This document shows positions 1-8,528 of a stretch of 64,000 nt of DNA, in pieces; the stretch's first letter is position 1; the number at the start of each line of letters is the position of its first letter. The notes under the pieces are model-generated. The model was not told the origin of the DNA. It made no database searches and worked only from the letters and a program-made list of their open reading frames with translations. Source of the DNA: Veillonella magna DSM 19857 (lineage in GTDB: Bacteria > Bacillota > Negativicutes > Veillonellales > Veillonellaceae); assembly GCF_000428745.1 (NCBI RefSeq), contig NZ_AUAN01000007.1, positions 48,514 to 112,513 on the forward strand. Direction: 5' to 3'. The position numbers and the translations under genes are program-made.

Positions 1-2
1 CC

Positions 3-1424
3 TCATTAGTTCTTGGCGTAGGCCCCACTGCATCGGCCGCCTACACACCCTCATTGGCTGCTGCCGTTGCCTCTTCCGGTACCGTAAAAGCCACAGCTAC
101 TCAAAGCACGCCAAAGACTGATACGACAACTACCGCAAAAACGGATACCAAAGCCGCTGTATCACCTACTAAAGCTGCCGAAGAAGAAGTAGCTCGTATT
201 GCGGCAAAGAATAAAAATGTGGCCACCGAAAAAGCCAAAGCTGCTGCTAAGACATTACCGTTCAGCGACATCGACGGTCATTGGGGGCAGGAAGCCATTC
301 TTTACTTGCACAAAGAAGGCGTGCTCAATGGCTACACCGATGGCACCTTCCGCCCGAACGAAGCCGTGACAACAAACGAATTCACCAACATCTTTGCTAA
401 ATCGTTGGACATAGCTAAGAAGCGCCTTGCTAAAGCTGACAAAAAAGATTCTGCCAAAGAAAAACATATAACTGCTACTGCAGCTTCTATTACGGACGGA
501 CTCATTACGGATGAAAAAGCCGATGGTATTTCCCGTCAAAAATTCGCTATCGCTGCCGCACGCTATGCCGATGCCTTGGGCATCACCAATATTCACGGAA
601 AAAAAGCCGTTGCATTCAAAGATGCCGATGAATTCGGAGCCGGCGGTTTGAAAGCGGCTACACAATTAGCCCAAGAAGGCTATATCAGCGAAGGCGCTGA
701 CGTAAGCTTCCGTCCTCATGACTTCATCACCCGTGCGGAAGCTGCCGCTATTTTATATCGAATTGACACCGGTAAGAACATTAATGCAAAATCCGCTACA
801 CCGGCACCAACGGTAACTGCCGTAGCCGATACGAAAGATGCAGACACCATCCTTCGTAAAGAAGCCGCCGAAGAAGGTATTAACAACGATGCCGTTGCCA
901 CTTCTGCCGAAGCACAGGACACCTTAGTGGATGCTGCTTTCAAAGAACTAAATCGCCTATATAAAACACCGGGCAATATGCAAAATCATGGTGTAATGTA
1001 TTGGAAAGACAATGTACTTCACATTGCATTAAAAAGCCAGGATGATTTGGACAAATTGAATGCACGCATCGAAAAGTTAGCTGCCGATGGTAAGCCATTC
1101 CTCAAAAACGGAGTTATCACCGAGCCTACTCGTTACAGCCAAGCTGAGTATGATCGCATTACTGCTAACTTTGAGCGCTACTATGCACAGCGTCAGCCGG
1201 AAGGCAAAGTCGTATCTGCTTACCCGGATGTAGCCCATAACCAACTCATCGTCAACATTGATAAAGATTTCCCATACATGAACGATTCCATCAAAACTGC
1301 CTTTGGTAATAAGGTGCGCGTCTTCTTACTTTCCCCTACCGCCGACACGACATCGGCCAAAGCAGCTGATAAAGCCGGTAATTCATCTACTGCCGAAACC
1401 GCTCCGGCCAAGGAGGACGCATGA
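3..1424 (+). CDS. SLH-domain surface protein, 5' end outside window
   Basis: The reading frame is open to the window edge, so the true start lies upstream. The first visible residues (SLVLGVGPTASAA) look like the end of a Sec signal peptide. An S-layer homology (SLH) domain is encoded at about 258-410 (FSDIDGHWGQEAI, then TDGTFRPNEAVT), a degenerate one at about 470-590 and a third at about 618-768 (RPHDFITRAEAAAIL). In Negativicutes SLH domains bind polyaminated peptidoglycan. The C-terminal third (about 930-1330) resembles the same region of the next gene (HGVMYWK here, HGVKYWK there). The stop overlaps the next start by 4 bp, which suggests translational coupling. Ligand and exact role are unknown. 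Confidence 0.85.
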   Translation, partial: SLVLGVGPTASAAYTPSLAAAVASSGTVKATATQSTPKTDTTTTAKTDTKAAVSPTKAAEEEVARIAAKNKNVATEKAKAAAKTLPFSDIDGHWGQEAILYLHKEGVLNGYTDGTFRPNEAVTTNEFTNIFAKSLDIAKKRLAKADKKDSAKEKHITATAASITDGLITDEKADGISRQKFAIAAARYADALGITNIHGKKAVAFKDADEFGAGGLKAATQLAQEGYISEGADVSFRPHDFITRAEAAAILYRIDTGKNINAKSATPAPTVTAVADTKDADTILRKEAAEEGINNDAVATSAEAQDTLVDAAFKELNRLYKTPGNMQNHGVMYWKDNVLHIALKSQDDLDKLNARIEKLAADGKPFLKNGVITEPTRYSQAEYDRITANFERYYAQRQPEGKVVSAYPDVAHNQLIVNIDKDFPYMNDSIKTAFGNKVRVFLLSPTADTTSAKAADKAGNSSTAETAPAKEDA

Positions 1425-2824
1425 ATCATTCACGCCATGCGATAACTGCTACATTGGCCGCTTTGCTTGTAACAAGCAGCACAACATTAGCGGCTACCGA
1501 TTCATCCGCGCCGATTACAGTTGTGCGCCCGGTAGTCGCCACGGTTTCCACCGAAACAGCTAAGGATAGCGCTTCAATTCCCGCACCAATTCGTGTTGTT
1601 CGACCAAGTGAGGCTTCAAACGCCATACCGTTTAACGGTATGGTAACTTCAAAAGCAGCCACAGCAGCTGCAATTCAAGGCAATACTGCCACAACGATAC
1701 CATCCACTGACAAGAAAGTTGCCACCCACGCCATACACACGACCGGTACAGAAAAATCCGATAAAGCCATGGGTTCCATCGGCCTTGATACACTGCGGGA
1801 AGCTAAGAAATATATTTTCCGCGATGTTCCCAGTACATATTGGGCCGCACAATCCATTGCTACCATGACGCAACAAAATTTAATCAGTGGCTACTCCGAC
1901 GGCACCTTCCGCCCTGATAAACCGTTGACGCGAGAAGAAGCTGCTTCTCTTTTCAGCAAACTCATCAACGAACCGTCAACGGTTATGATTTCCAGTACAT
2001 TCTCGGATATTACTTCCGATCGTTGGTCGGCACTGGCCATCGAAGCGGTAGCTCGTAAAAATATTATCAGTGGCTACGGCGATAATACATATCGTCCGGA
2101 ACAATTCATGTCACGCCAAGAATTTGCAGTGGTAGCCGACAACTACCTACACTATTTGGGTTATGAAACACAGGATCCTACCATCTTGGACAACATTGCC
2201 TACAGCGATCAGAAATTTGTAGCCTCTTGGGCTCAAGATGCTGTGCGCGAACTTGCATCACTTCACTTCCTACATTACAATCCGCGCAATTTATTTAATC
2301 CGGAAAAATATATCACCCGTGCCGAAGCTACGGAAATTACATATCGTATGACACAAGGTGATACAGGCAAAGCCTTTAAGGACACCTTAATGAAACAAAA
2401 AACCGAAGCCGCTGCCGACGCATTAATTGTACGCACCTTTGGTAAAAATTATGATTTCCGTCAGCACGGCGTAAAATATTGGAAAGGTGACACACTTTGG
2501 GTTGCCTTTGCTAATGCGGATGATGCCAAGGAATATGGTGCCGCCATCGCCTTTGCTACTGATAAATCTGATTTACGTCACTTGCGTTTAACCACGGGAC
2601 CTTTGACACAGGCTGCTATTGATGACATGCAAACCGATGCAGCCTATGCATATCACCAGGCACTAGCCGACGGTACAATTCTTGACGTCTATCCCAACAC
2701 GTCTGTTAAACAGCTCGTTATTGTCGTCAACCATTTGCCGGATGCAGTGAAAAAAGATTTGTCCAAACGCTTTCCGGATGTACAGTTTATCAGCGAAGCA
2801 ACTCGTGATTCACTCAGTAAGTAA
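1421..2824 (+). CDS. SLH-domain secreted protein, paralogue of upstream gene
   Basis: A 467-residue protein with a signal peptide (HAITATLAALLVTSSTTLAA) and a Ser/Thr/Ala-rich linker. Three SLH repeats follow: FRDVPSTYWAAQSI/YSDGTFRPDKPLTREEA at about 128-180, FSDITSDRWSALAI/YGDNTYRPEQFMSRQEF at about 188-240, and a weaker one near 265-310. The rest is the domain shared with the upstream gene (HGVKYWKGDTLWVAF, DVYPNTSVKQLVIVV). No porin-like beta-barrel is apparent, unlike OmpM. Probably a cell-wall-bound periplasmic protein. The ATGA overlap with the preceding gene and the closing hairpin define a two-gene operon, apart from anything upstream of the window. Confidence 0.85.
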   Translation: MNHSRHAITATLAALLVTSSTTLAATDSSAPITVVRPVVATVSTETAKDSASIPAPIRVVRPSEASNAIPFNGMVTSKAATAAAIQGNTATTIPSTDKKVATHAIHTTGTEKSDKAMGSIGLDTLREAKKYIFRDVPSTYWAAQSIATMTQQNLISGYSDGTFRPDKPLTREEAASLFSKLINEPSTVMISSTFSDITSDRWSALAIEAVARKNIISGYGDNTYRPEQFMSRQEFAVVADNYLHYLGYETQDPTILDNIAYSDQKFVASWAQDAVRELASLHFLHYNPRNLFNPEKYITRAEATEITYRMTQGDTGKAFKDTLMKQKTEAAADALIVRTFGKNYDFRQHGVKYWKGDTLWVAFANADDAKEYGAAIAFATDKSDLRHLRLTTGPLTQAAIDDMQTDAAYAYHQALADGTILDVYPNTSVKQLVIVVNHLPDAVKKDLSKRFPDVQFISEATRDSLSK

Positions 2825-2914
2825 TATGTACTCATTAATGCCTGCTCACAAGGATAGTCACGTTCACTATCTTACGTAACATGCTTCTGACAATACATGT
2901 CGCACAGTATCAAA

Positions 2915-2952
2915 CAAGAAAAAGGACAGTCAAAAGACTGTCCTTTTTCTTG
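2915..2952. terminator. bidirectional rho-independent terminator
   Basis: An inverted repeat of about 17 bp (arms AAGAAAAAGGACAGTC and its complement, AAAA loop) flanked by A and T runs. It lies between the convergent SLH operon (plus) and the RsiV-like gene (minus) and can serve both. Confidence 0.85.
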
Positions 2953-2981
2953 TTTTACATCACGTGTAATTTAGCAATATT

Positions 2982-3815
2982 TTATTTATCGCTCAACTTT
3001 CCCATCGGCAAATACAATGTACCGGCAGCTCGCGCCGCAATGTCACCTTGCTGGAAAATTAAAAATACATTGTGATCTTCTGTAGCATAAAACTCTTTCG
3101 GCACATTGATATCACGCTGTTTATCCTTCATAATACCGCTGTTCACGGCTGTTTTGAAATCTTCCGGTGCATCCGCCAATGCCTTCTGCAATTTTTCCTT
3201 ATTCACTCCGCCAAAATCACTAAGTGATACTCGTTGACCACTGGTGGTATTAAAAGTAAATGCCTTTACAGTGTTATTTCCGTTGGCTGCTTTATCTTGA
3301 ATTGTGTAGCTTTTAATAAGAACACTGAACAAACCGTTGCCATTTGCTTTCACATCATATGTAATGTACAAATTGGTAGCGTTGTCATTTTTTAAATTTG
3401 TCTTAGTCAAATCCTCTTGCAAATCTTCTACATAATTACTAATGGCTTTATTAATTTTTTTCTGTACCGTTTTACTTACCGAGGTCACTTCCGGATATGT
3501 AATATCCATATGATTTCCTTTTACTGCTACCGGCGACACTCCCACTTGGAGACGCTGATAAAAATTATTCGCATTCGGCGCCATCACCATCATGCTGGCG
3601 CGCGCTTCTTTGTCACTGTTTTCTCGTACTACTTTATTTGTAGTCGGCGCTGCCGTATCTGAAATTCGCGTACTTACAATCCCCGTTGTATTAACATTCG
3701 GCGATACTTTTACGACAGGCACAGTTTCCGATGTCACGGCCGATGCATCATGAGCCATAGCACCGAAAGGCAACGCCATAACAGCTAACATTGCTAACTT
3801 CTGAGCATAACGCAT
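2982..3815 (-). CDS. secreted DUF4163/DUF3298 (RsiV-like) protein
   Basis: A protein of about 277 residues. The ATG at 3815 is chosen because GAGG lies 8 bases upstream and a signal peptide starts directly after it (MRYAQKLAMLAVMALPFGAM). The mature part has the DUF4163-DUF3298 arrangement: the TYPEVTSVSKTVQKKINKAI segment, then AFTFNTTSGQRVSLSDF, ending in VFLIFQQGDIAARAAGTLYL. This fold is known from the lysozyme-binding anti-sigma factor RsiV and many secreted proteins. There is no transmembrane anchor or cytoplasmic anti-sigma region, so it is probably a free periplasmic or envelope protein. The ligand is unknown. Confidence 0.75.
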   Translation of the reverse strand: MRYAQKLAMLAVMALPFGAMAHDASAVTSETVPVVKVSPNVNTTGIVSTRISDTAAPTTNKVVRENSDKEARASMMVMAPNANNFYQRLQVGVSPVAVKGNHMDITYPEVTSVSKTVQKKINKAISNYVEDLQEDLTKTNLKNDNATNLYITYDVKANGNGLFSVLIKSYTIQDKAANGNNTVKAFTFNTTSGQRVSLSDFGGVNKEKLQKALADAPEDFKTAVNSGIMKDKQRDINVPKEFYATEDHNVFLIFQQGDIAARAAGTLYLPMGKLSDK

Positions 3816-4151
3816 ATATTCCTCACTTCCTCCGATTACTACATCGGTACACACAACACATAACGATGATACTTGCTAATTATGTATATTATCGCATAAG
3901 ACTATGAATTTTTCATTAAGACACCCATTATACATTTAGTTTATTCTGTCATTGTCTTTCAAGAAAAGATATTTATTTCATTTTTGCACTACAATTCTCC
4001 CTACAACAAACACATCTCTATGTATTGTACTTATTTTTAAGTACAATCTTGTATACACAATGTACTTCCTTGCTTTTTGTCCTTCTAAATAGTACAATTG
4101 TAAATAATTGGGTACGGGGTTTTTTTATTTACTGTAAGGAGGTTTTTCACA
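3816..4151 (+). promoter_or_regulatory. OPT gene upstream region with AAGTACAAT-type inverted repeats
   Basis: An AT-rich stretch of 336 bases with no gene. It holds a perfect inverted repeat, ATTGTACTT (4024-4032) and AAGTACAAT (4039-4047), and two further half-site-like copies, ATGTACTT near 4060 and AGTACAAT near 4091. Similar half-sites occur upstream of the DASS transporter at 18337-18415. This looks like a repressor or activator binding region, but the regulator is not identified. Confidence 0.45.
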
Positions 4152-6239
4152 ATGAAGCATGATTTTATGAGTCACGATCTTCATTTGCCGGAACTTACAT
4201 TCCGCGGTATGCTTCTCGGTATTTTGATTACCGTCATCTTTACCGCATCCAATGTATACTTGGGCTTAAAAGTAGGTCTTACTTTCTCGTCCTCCATTCC
4301 GGCCGCCGTTATTTCAATGGCGATTTTACGTTTCTTTAAGGATTCCAATGTATTGGAAAACAATATGGTACAAACGCAGGCATCCGCAGCCGGTACACTA
4401 TCCGCAGTTATCTTCGTATTACCCGGCCTGTTGATGCTCGGTTATTGGCAAGGATTTCCCTTTGCACAGACATTACTACTTTGTGCCTGCGGTGGTTGTT
4501 TAGGCGTGCTATTCACAATTCCGCTGCGCCGTGCTATGGTTGTTAACAGCGACTTACCGTATCCGGAAGGACGAGCTGCTGCCGAAATTCTTAAAGTTGG
4601 CAGTCAGTCGCATGATCCGTCCGCAACGACGAAGAGTTCAAGTGGGATGAAGGAAATCGTCGGTGGCGGCATTTTTGCCGGCATTATCAGCTTATGTACT
4701 AACGGCTTCCACTTCTTAGCCGGCGAAATGAGTTTTTGGTTTGCCGTAGGGCGCGGTACTACACAGTTGCCGTTTGGTTTTTCCACAGCTCTTCTTGGTG
4801 CCGGTTACCTCATCGGTATTGCCAGCGGTATCGCTATTTTAATCGGTATGATTATTGCTTGGGCCGGCTTTGTTCCGTACCTAACTAACAGCTTACCGAT
4901 GGGCGATGCTAAATCGCTAAGTGCCTTTGCCATGAGCGTTTGGAAATCCAAGGTTCGTTTTATCGGTGCCGGCTGTATCGGTATTGCTGCTATTTGGACT
5001 TTGCTGACATTGACCAAGCCTATATTGGAAGGTATGAAAATTTCTTTGCAAAGCATGAAGATGAGCAACGAAGAACGTGCAACGCATCGTATGGACACCG
5101 ATATGAAGCCAACCACGGTAGGACTTGTATTCGTCGCTATTATCATCGGCCTTATTGTTTGCTTCTATTCATTTGTCAGTGCTGTTGATATCAGCCCGGT
5201 TCTTATGTGGACCTTGGTAGTATGCGGTATCGTAATTTCTCTCTGTATCGGTTTCTTCGTGGCTGCTGCTTGCGGTTACATGGCCGGTCTTATCGGTACC
5301 TCTGCCAGTCCTATCTCCGGTATTGGTATTTTAGGGATTATTATCTCCTCCCTCGTTGTATTTGCTATCGCCTCCGCAAATAATTTGTTTGCTACGGAAG
5401 CAGGTACTAAATTTGCTACCGCTATGGCGCTCTTCATGACAAGCGTAGTCGTATGTATTGCCGCAATTTCCAATGATAACCTGCAGGATCTTAAAACCGG
5501 CCAACTCGTAGGCGCTACACCGTGGAAACAGCAGGTGGCTCTTCTCATTGGTTCTATCGCTGGGGCTATCGCGATTGCTCCGGTATTAAATCTTTTATAT
5601 CAAGCCTATGGTTTCACCGGTGCATTACCTCGTCCGGACATGGATCCATCCGCCGCTTTATCTGCACCACAGGCTACCTTGATGACGACTATTGCTCAAG
5701 GTATTTTCAGTTCTAACCTTGATTGGAACTATATTCTTATCGGCGTTGGTGTTGGCATAATTTGTATTATCGTAAACTTAATTCTCAAAAGTACAACAGC
5801 CACACTTTCCCTACCACCACTGGCTATCGGGATGGGTATTTATTTACCGCCATCTCTTGAAATGCCAATCGTTATGGGATCTGTTATGAGTTACTTCGTA
5901 GGTAAGTACCTCGTTCAGCGTGCCAAGGAACGAAGCGGTGAATTAGCTGATGCCGATGTAGAACAATGCAATCGTCGCGGCGTACTTTTCGCTTCCGGCA
6001 TGATTGTCGGCGAAAGCTTAATCGGTGTACTCATTGCTATTGTTATCGTATTATCCGTTACATCCGGCGGCAGCGAAGATCCGCTGTCTCTTGTTGGTAA
6101 AGACTTTACCAATACAGCCGAATGGTTAGGCCTCGCCGTATTTATTGCTGTTATCGCTTACTTCATTCGCTTGGTAGTATCTACTAAATTCAACAAAGAA
6201 GAAGCACTGGAAATGAAACGCGTTAGCGAAGAAAAATAA
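4152..6239 (+). CDS. OPT family oligopeptide transporter
   Basis: A 695-residue polytopic membrane protein with about 14-16 hydrophobic segments. OPT hallmarks are visible: LTFRGMLLGILITVIFTASN with YLGLKVGLTFSSSIPAAVIS at the N terminus, the ENNMVQTQASAAGT motif near residues 74-87, and LPYPEGRAAAEILKVG near 138. Bacterial members import peptides, modified peptides or metal chelates by cation symport. The start is preceded by TAAGGAGG and fits the family N terminus. It stands alone, with an inverted-repeat regulatory region upstream and a strong hairpin downstream. The substrate cannot be told from sequence. Confidence 0.93.
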   Translation: MKHDFMSHDLHLPELTFRGMLLGILITVIFTASNVYLGLKVGLTFSSSIPAAVISMAILRFFKDSNVLENNMVQTQASAAGTLSAVIFVLPGLLMLGYWQGFPFAQTLLLCACGGCLGVLFTIPLRRAMVVNSDLPYPEGRAAAEILKVGSQSHDPSATTKSSSGMKEIVGGGIFAGIISLCTNGFHFLAGEMSFWFAVGRGTTQLPFGFSTALLGAGYLIGIASGIAILIGMIIAWAGFVPYLTNSLPMGDAKSLSAFAMSVWKSKVRFIGAGCIGIAAIWTLLTLTKPILEGMKISLQSMKMSNEERATHRMDTDMKPTTVGLVFVAIIIGLIVCFYSFVSAVDISPVLMWTLVVCGIVISLCIGFFVAAACGYMAGLIGTSASPISGIGILGIIISSLVVFAIASANNLFATEAGTKFATAMALFMTSVVVCIAAISNDNLQDLKTGQLVGATPWKQQVALLIGSIAGAIAIAPVLNLLYQAYGFTGALPRPDMDPSAALSAPQATLMTTIAQGIFSSNLDWNYILIGVGVGIICIIVNLILKSTTATLSLPPLAIGMGIYLPPSLEMPIVMGSVMSYFVGKYLVQRAKERSGELADADVEQCNRRGVLFASGMIVGESLIGVLIAIVIVLSVTSGGSEDPLSLVGKDFTNTAEWLGLAVFIAVIAYFIRLVVSTKFNKEEALEMKRVSEEK

Positions 6240-6249
6240 TAAATAAAAT

Positions 6250-6315
6250 AAGCCTGTATATCTCAGCGGTCAAGTGCTATAACACGACACGCCTATGATA
6301 TACAGGCTATTTTTA
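6250..6315 (+). terminator. terminator after OPT gene
   Basis: A 12-bp perfect stem (AGCCTGTATATC with GATATACAGGCT) around a roughly 35-base loop, followed by ATTTTTATTTG. Confidence 0.75.
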
Positions 6316-6411
6316 TTTGTCAGAAGAAATATAATTTACATGCAACCAGAAATTTTCCTCTATTTCTAATGTACTATGCCATCACAATCATAGTGACAAA
6401 ATGTAATAATA

Positions 6412-7119
6412 TTATTTCTGTATCGTTGCGGTAGTACCCTCCGCAGCCTCTTCATCCTGCCGGGCAGATATTTCGGTGGTTTCCTTAACAGTCGTATCAG
6501 CGTCTGTTACTATCGGTTGATTCTGCGCTGTTGACTCAGCCGGCATCATAGTTGTCATCGGTGCTGCCGGTTGTGCCTGTGCAAAATTAGTCGCAATGAC
6601 CTGACCGGTAACCGCATCAAGCGACACGTCATAAACTACACCTTCATGAGTAGCCAAAGCTCTGTATATCGGGTGAAGGGCTACTTGCGATACAGGTGCT
6701 TTCACCTGAATTAAAGAAATATCCTTGAATGCAAGCTGATCCTCCGGTATATTAACAGTTTTTGCTACAATACTGCGTGCTGTCGTTTCATCCAATATGG
6801 CCATCTGCTGGTGCTTTACTTTATTTGTCGTTGCCTGCTGCAAATTAGTTGACTGTTGTTCTGCGGCTGTCTGATTCTCTGCTACCGGTTGCGCCTGTAC
6901 ATTTTCTGCCATTGCTTCATCGGTAGCTGTCATTGATGCACTCGGTGTTGCCGGCGATGCCTGCACATCATAAGATGCCGCACTACTGATACCAAAACCA
7001 CCCATCACCGTTAATGCTAATGCTCCAGCAAAGGCTCGGCGACCCCATGTCTTGTAATGTACAGGAGATACGCTGCTCTTGATCTGTGTCATAGTTGCTT
7101 TTGTTTCTGTCTGTTTCAT
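6412..7119 (-). CDS. membrane-anchored or exported PepSY-like protein
   Basis: About 235 residues. The second of two closely spaced ATGs (7119) is preferred because GGTGAGG lies at normal distance. A basic stretch precedes a hydrophobic signal/anchor (RRAFAGALALTVMGGFGISS). A low-complexity Ala/Gln/Thr-rich segment follows, then a PepSY-like domain at about 120-190 (ARSIVAKTVNIPEDQLAFKD, then VVYDVSLDAVTGQVIATNF) and another Ala/Thr/Glu-rich tail. PepSY domains often inhibit or regulate extracytoplasmic proteases. It has no obvious operon partner, so the function is unassigned. Confidence 0.6.
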   Translation of the reverse strand: MKQTETKATMTQIKSSVSPVHYKTWGRRAFAGALALTVMGGFGISSAASYDVQASPATPSASMTATDEAMAENVQAQPVAENQTAAEQQSTNLQQATTNKVKHQQMAILDETTARSIVAKTVNIPEDQLAFKDISLIQVKAPVSQVALHPIYRALATHEGVVYDVSLDAVTGQVIATNFAQAQPAAPMTTMMPAESTAQNQPIVTDADTTVKETTEISARQDEEAAEGTTATIQK

Positions 7120-7258
7120 ATACATTCCTCACCTTTCTGTTCATATCTATATACATCATACATAAGACTATACATCGTCTTTATTTACTATGTATTAAAT
7201 TATATATCAACAATATGAAAATATAGTGAAGATAGTTATAATATGCATTCCACAACTA

Positions 7259-8485
7259 CTATCGTTCCAAAAATCTAAATACGCTAATCTCTCGCGGACA
7301 ATTCATACGCACCGGGAACCAATGCCCCGTCCCGTTATTGACATATCCATAATTATTACCATTGCGGTACATTCCCTTCCAATACGGTGTTCCTACTGGT
7401 ACCAATGAATTACCGGCCACATTAATCTGACCACCGTGAGTATGACCACTTAAAGTAACGGGAATATTTCGTTTAAATGCATCGCCAATAAAATCCGGAT
7501 GATGCGCCAATAAAACAACAAATGCTTCTTGCGGCACTCCTTCCAGAGCCGCTTCAAGATAAGATTCTCTCTGTGCCTGACTGCGCGCAAAAGAATAATC
7601 TACGCCGGCTAAATATACAGGCCATGAACCACCACTGAGTCGAAGCGATGAATTCCGAAATACACGCATTGATAAGGCCCCGAATGATTCTAAAATAAGC
7701 GGTACATTATGAAAGTACTCATGGTTCCCTAAAATATAGTCGATTCCATCAGGGATTTTAGGGAATAAGGCTTCCAATCGTTCGCATAGTCCCGGCAAAA
7801 AGTCAAGATTGTCAATTAAATCGCCGGTAATTACCAGACGATCCGGATGTTCTGCCAACACTCGCTCCGCAATCTCATCAAAATCATGCAAATCAATAAA
7901 TGGTCCTATATGGACATCACTGATTTGTGCAATCCTATAGTTCTTCAAATACATCGGTAAGCTATCGAACAGCAGGTCATGATGAGTAACCACTAAATTT
8001 TGTGCACCTTCAAATGCCTTAACCGAGGCTCCGCCTATAGTAATTGCCGGAATAGCAATGGCTGCCCCCTTTAAAAATGCTCGGCGCGATGGATTTGCCA
8101 CGCCATCATCTGCGATTATCGTTCCTCTCGGATCATCTGTTGCACCTGTACTTGCCATCTTTGTTGGTTTACAAAATCTGCACCACAACCATCCATAACC
8201 AACGAGAACTGCCATCAATGCCACCGCTACGGCGGCACCGATCATATATCCGTATACTTCAATCGTCCAATCGCGCCAAAAGCCATACCATTCACCATGA
8301 TATAAATGGCCCTGTGCAATTTGATAATATGCCGCTCCAAAAACAGCAACAATCTCTATCCCTAAAAGGCTCCAAAACCAACGTTTTTTCTGCGGTACTC
8401 CCCATAAACGCAATGGTAAATACGCCATGCCCAACATAATCAGCAAGGTACCAATACTCACAACTGTTAAAAAGATAACTCTCAT
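7259..8485 (-). CDS. membrane metallophosphoesterase (YkuE/YaeI-like)
   Basis: A 408-residue protein. Three hydrophobic segments lie in the first 120 residues. A twin-arginine-like motif and fourth hydrophobic segment (PSRRAFLKGAAIAIPAI) sits near 130-150. A calcineurin-type phosphoesterase domain follows. Metal-binding motifs are complete: SDVHIG, GDLIDN, GNHEY, HHPDF and SGHTHGGQ. The catalytic domain is predicted outside the cytoplasmic membrane. Relatives cleave lipid pyrophosphates such as UDP-diacylglucosamine or undecaprenyl derivatives, but the substrate here is unknown. The position of the Tat-like motif after transmembrane helices is unusual. Confidence 0.88.
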   Translation of the reverse strand: MRVIFLTVVSIGTLLIMLGMAYLPLRLWGVPQKKRWFWSLLGIEIVAVFGAAYYQIAQGHLYHGEWYGFWRDWTIEVYGYMIGAAVAVALMAVLVGYGWLWCRFCKPTKMASTGATDDPRGTIIADDGVANPSRRAFLKGAAIAIPAITIGGASVKAFEGAQNLVVTHHDLLFDSLPMYLKNYRIAQISDVHIGPFIDLHDFDEIAERVLAEHPDRLVITGDLIDNLDFLPGLCERLEALFPKIPDGIDYILGNHEYFHNVPLILESFGALSMRVFRNSSLRLSGGSWPVYLAGVDYSFARSQAQRESYLEAALEGVPQEAFVVLLAHHPDFIGDAFKRNIPVTLSGHTHGGQINVAGNSLVPVGTPYWKGMYRNGNNYGYVNNGTGHWFPVRMNCPREISVFRFLER

Positions 8486-8528
8486 GTATGGCGTCTCCTT
8501 CCTTATTCATAGCAGAATGTTACACGCA

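Noticed and set aside
2881..3075. 64-codon plus-strand ORF after the SLH operon
   Set aside because: It spans the terminator and runs antisense into the RsiV-like gene.
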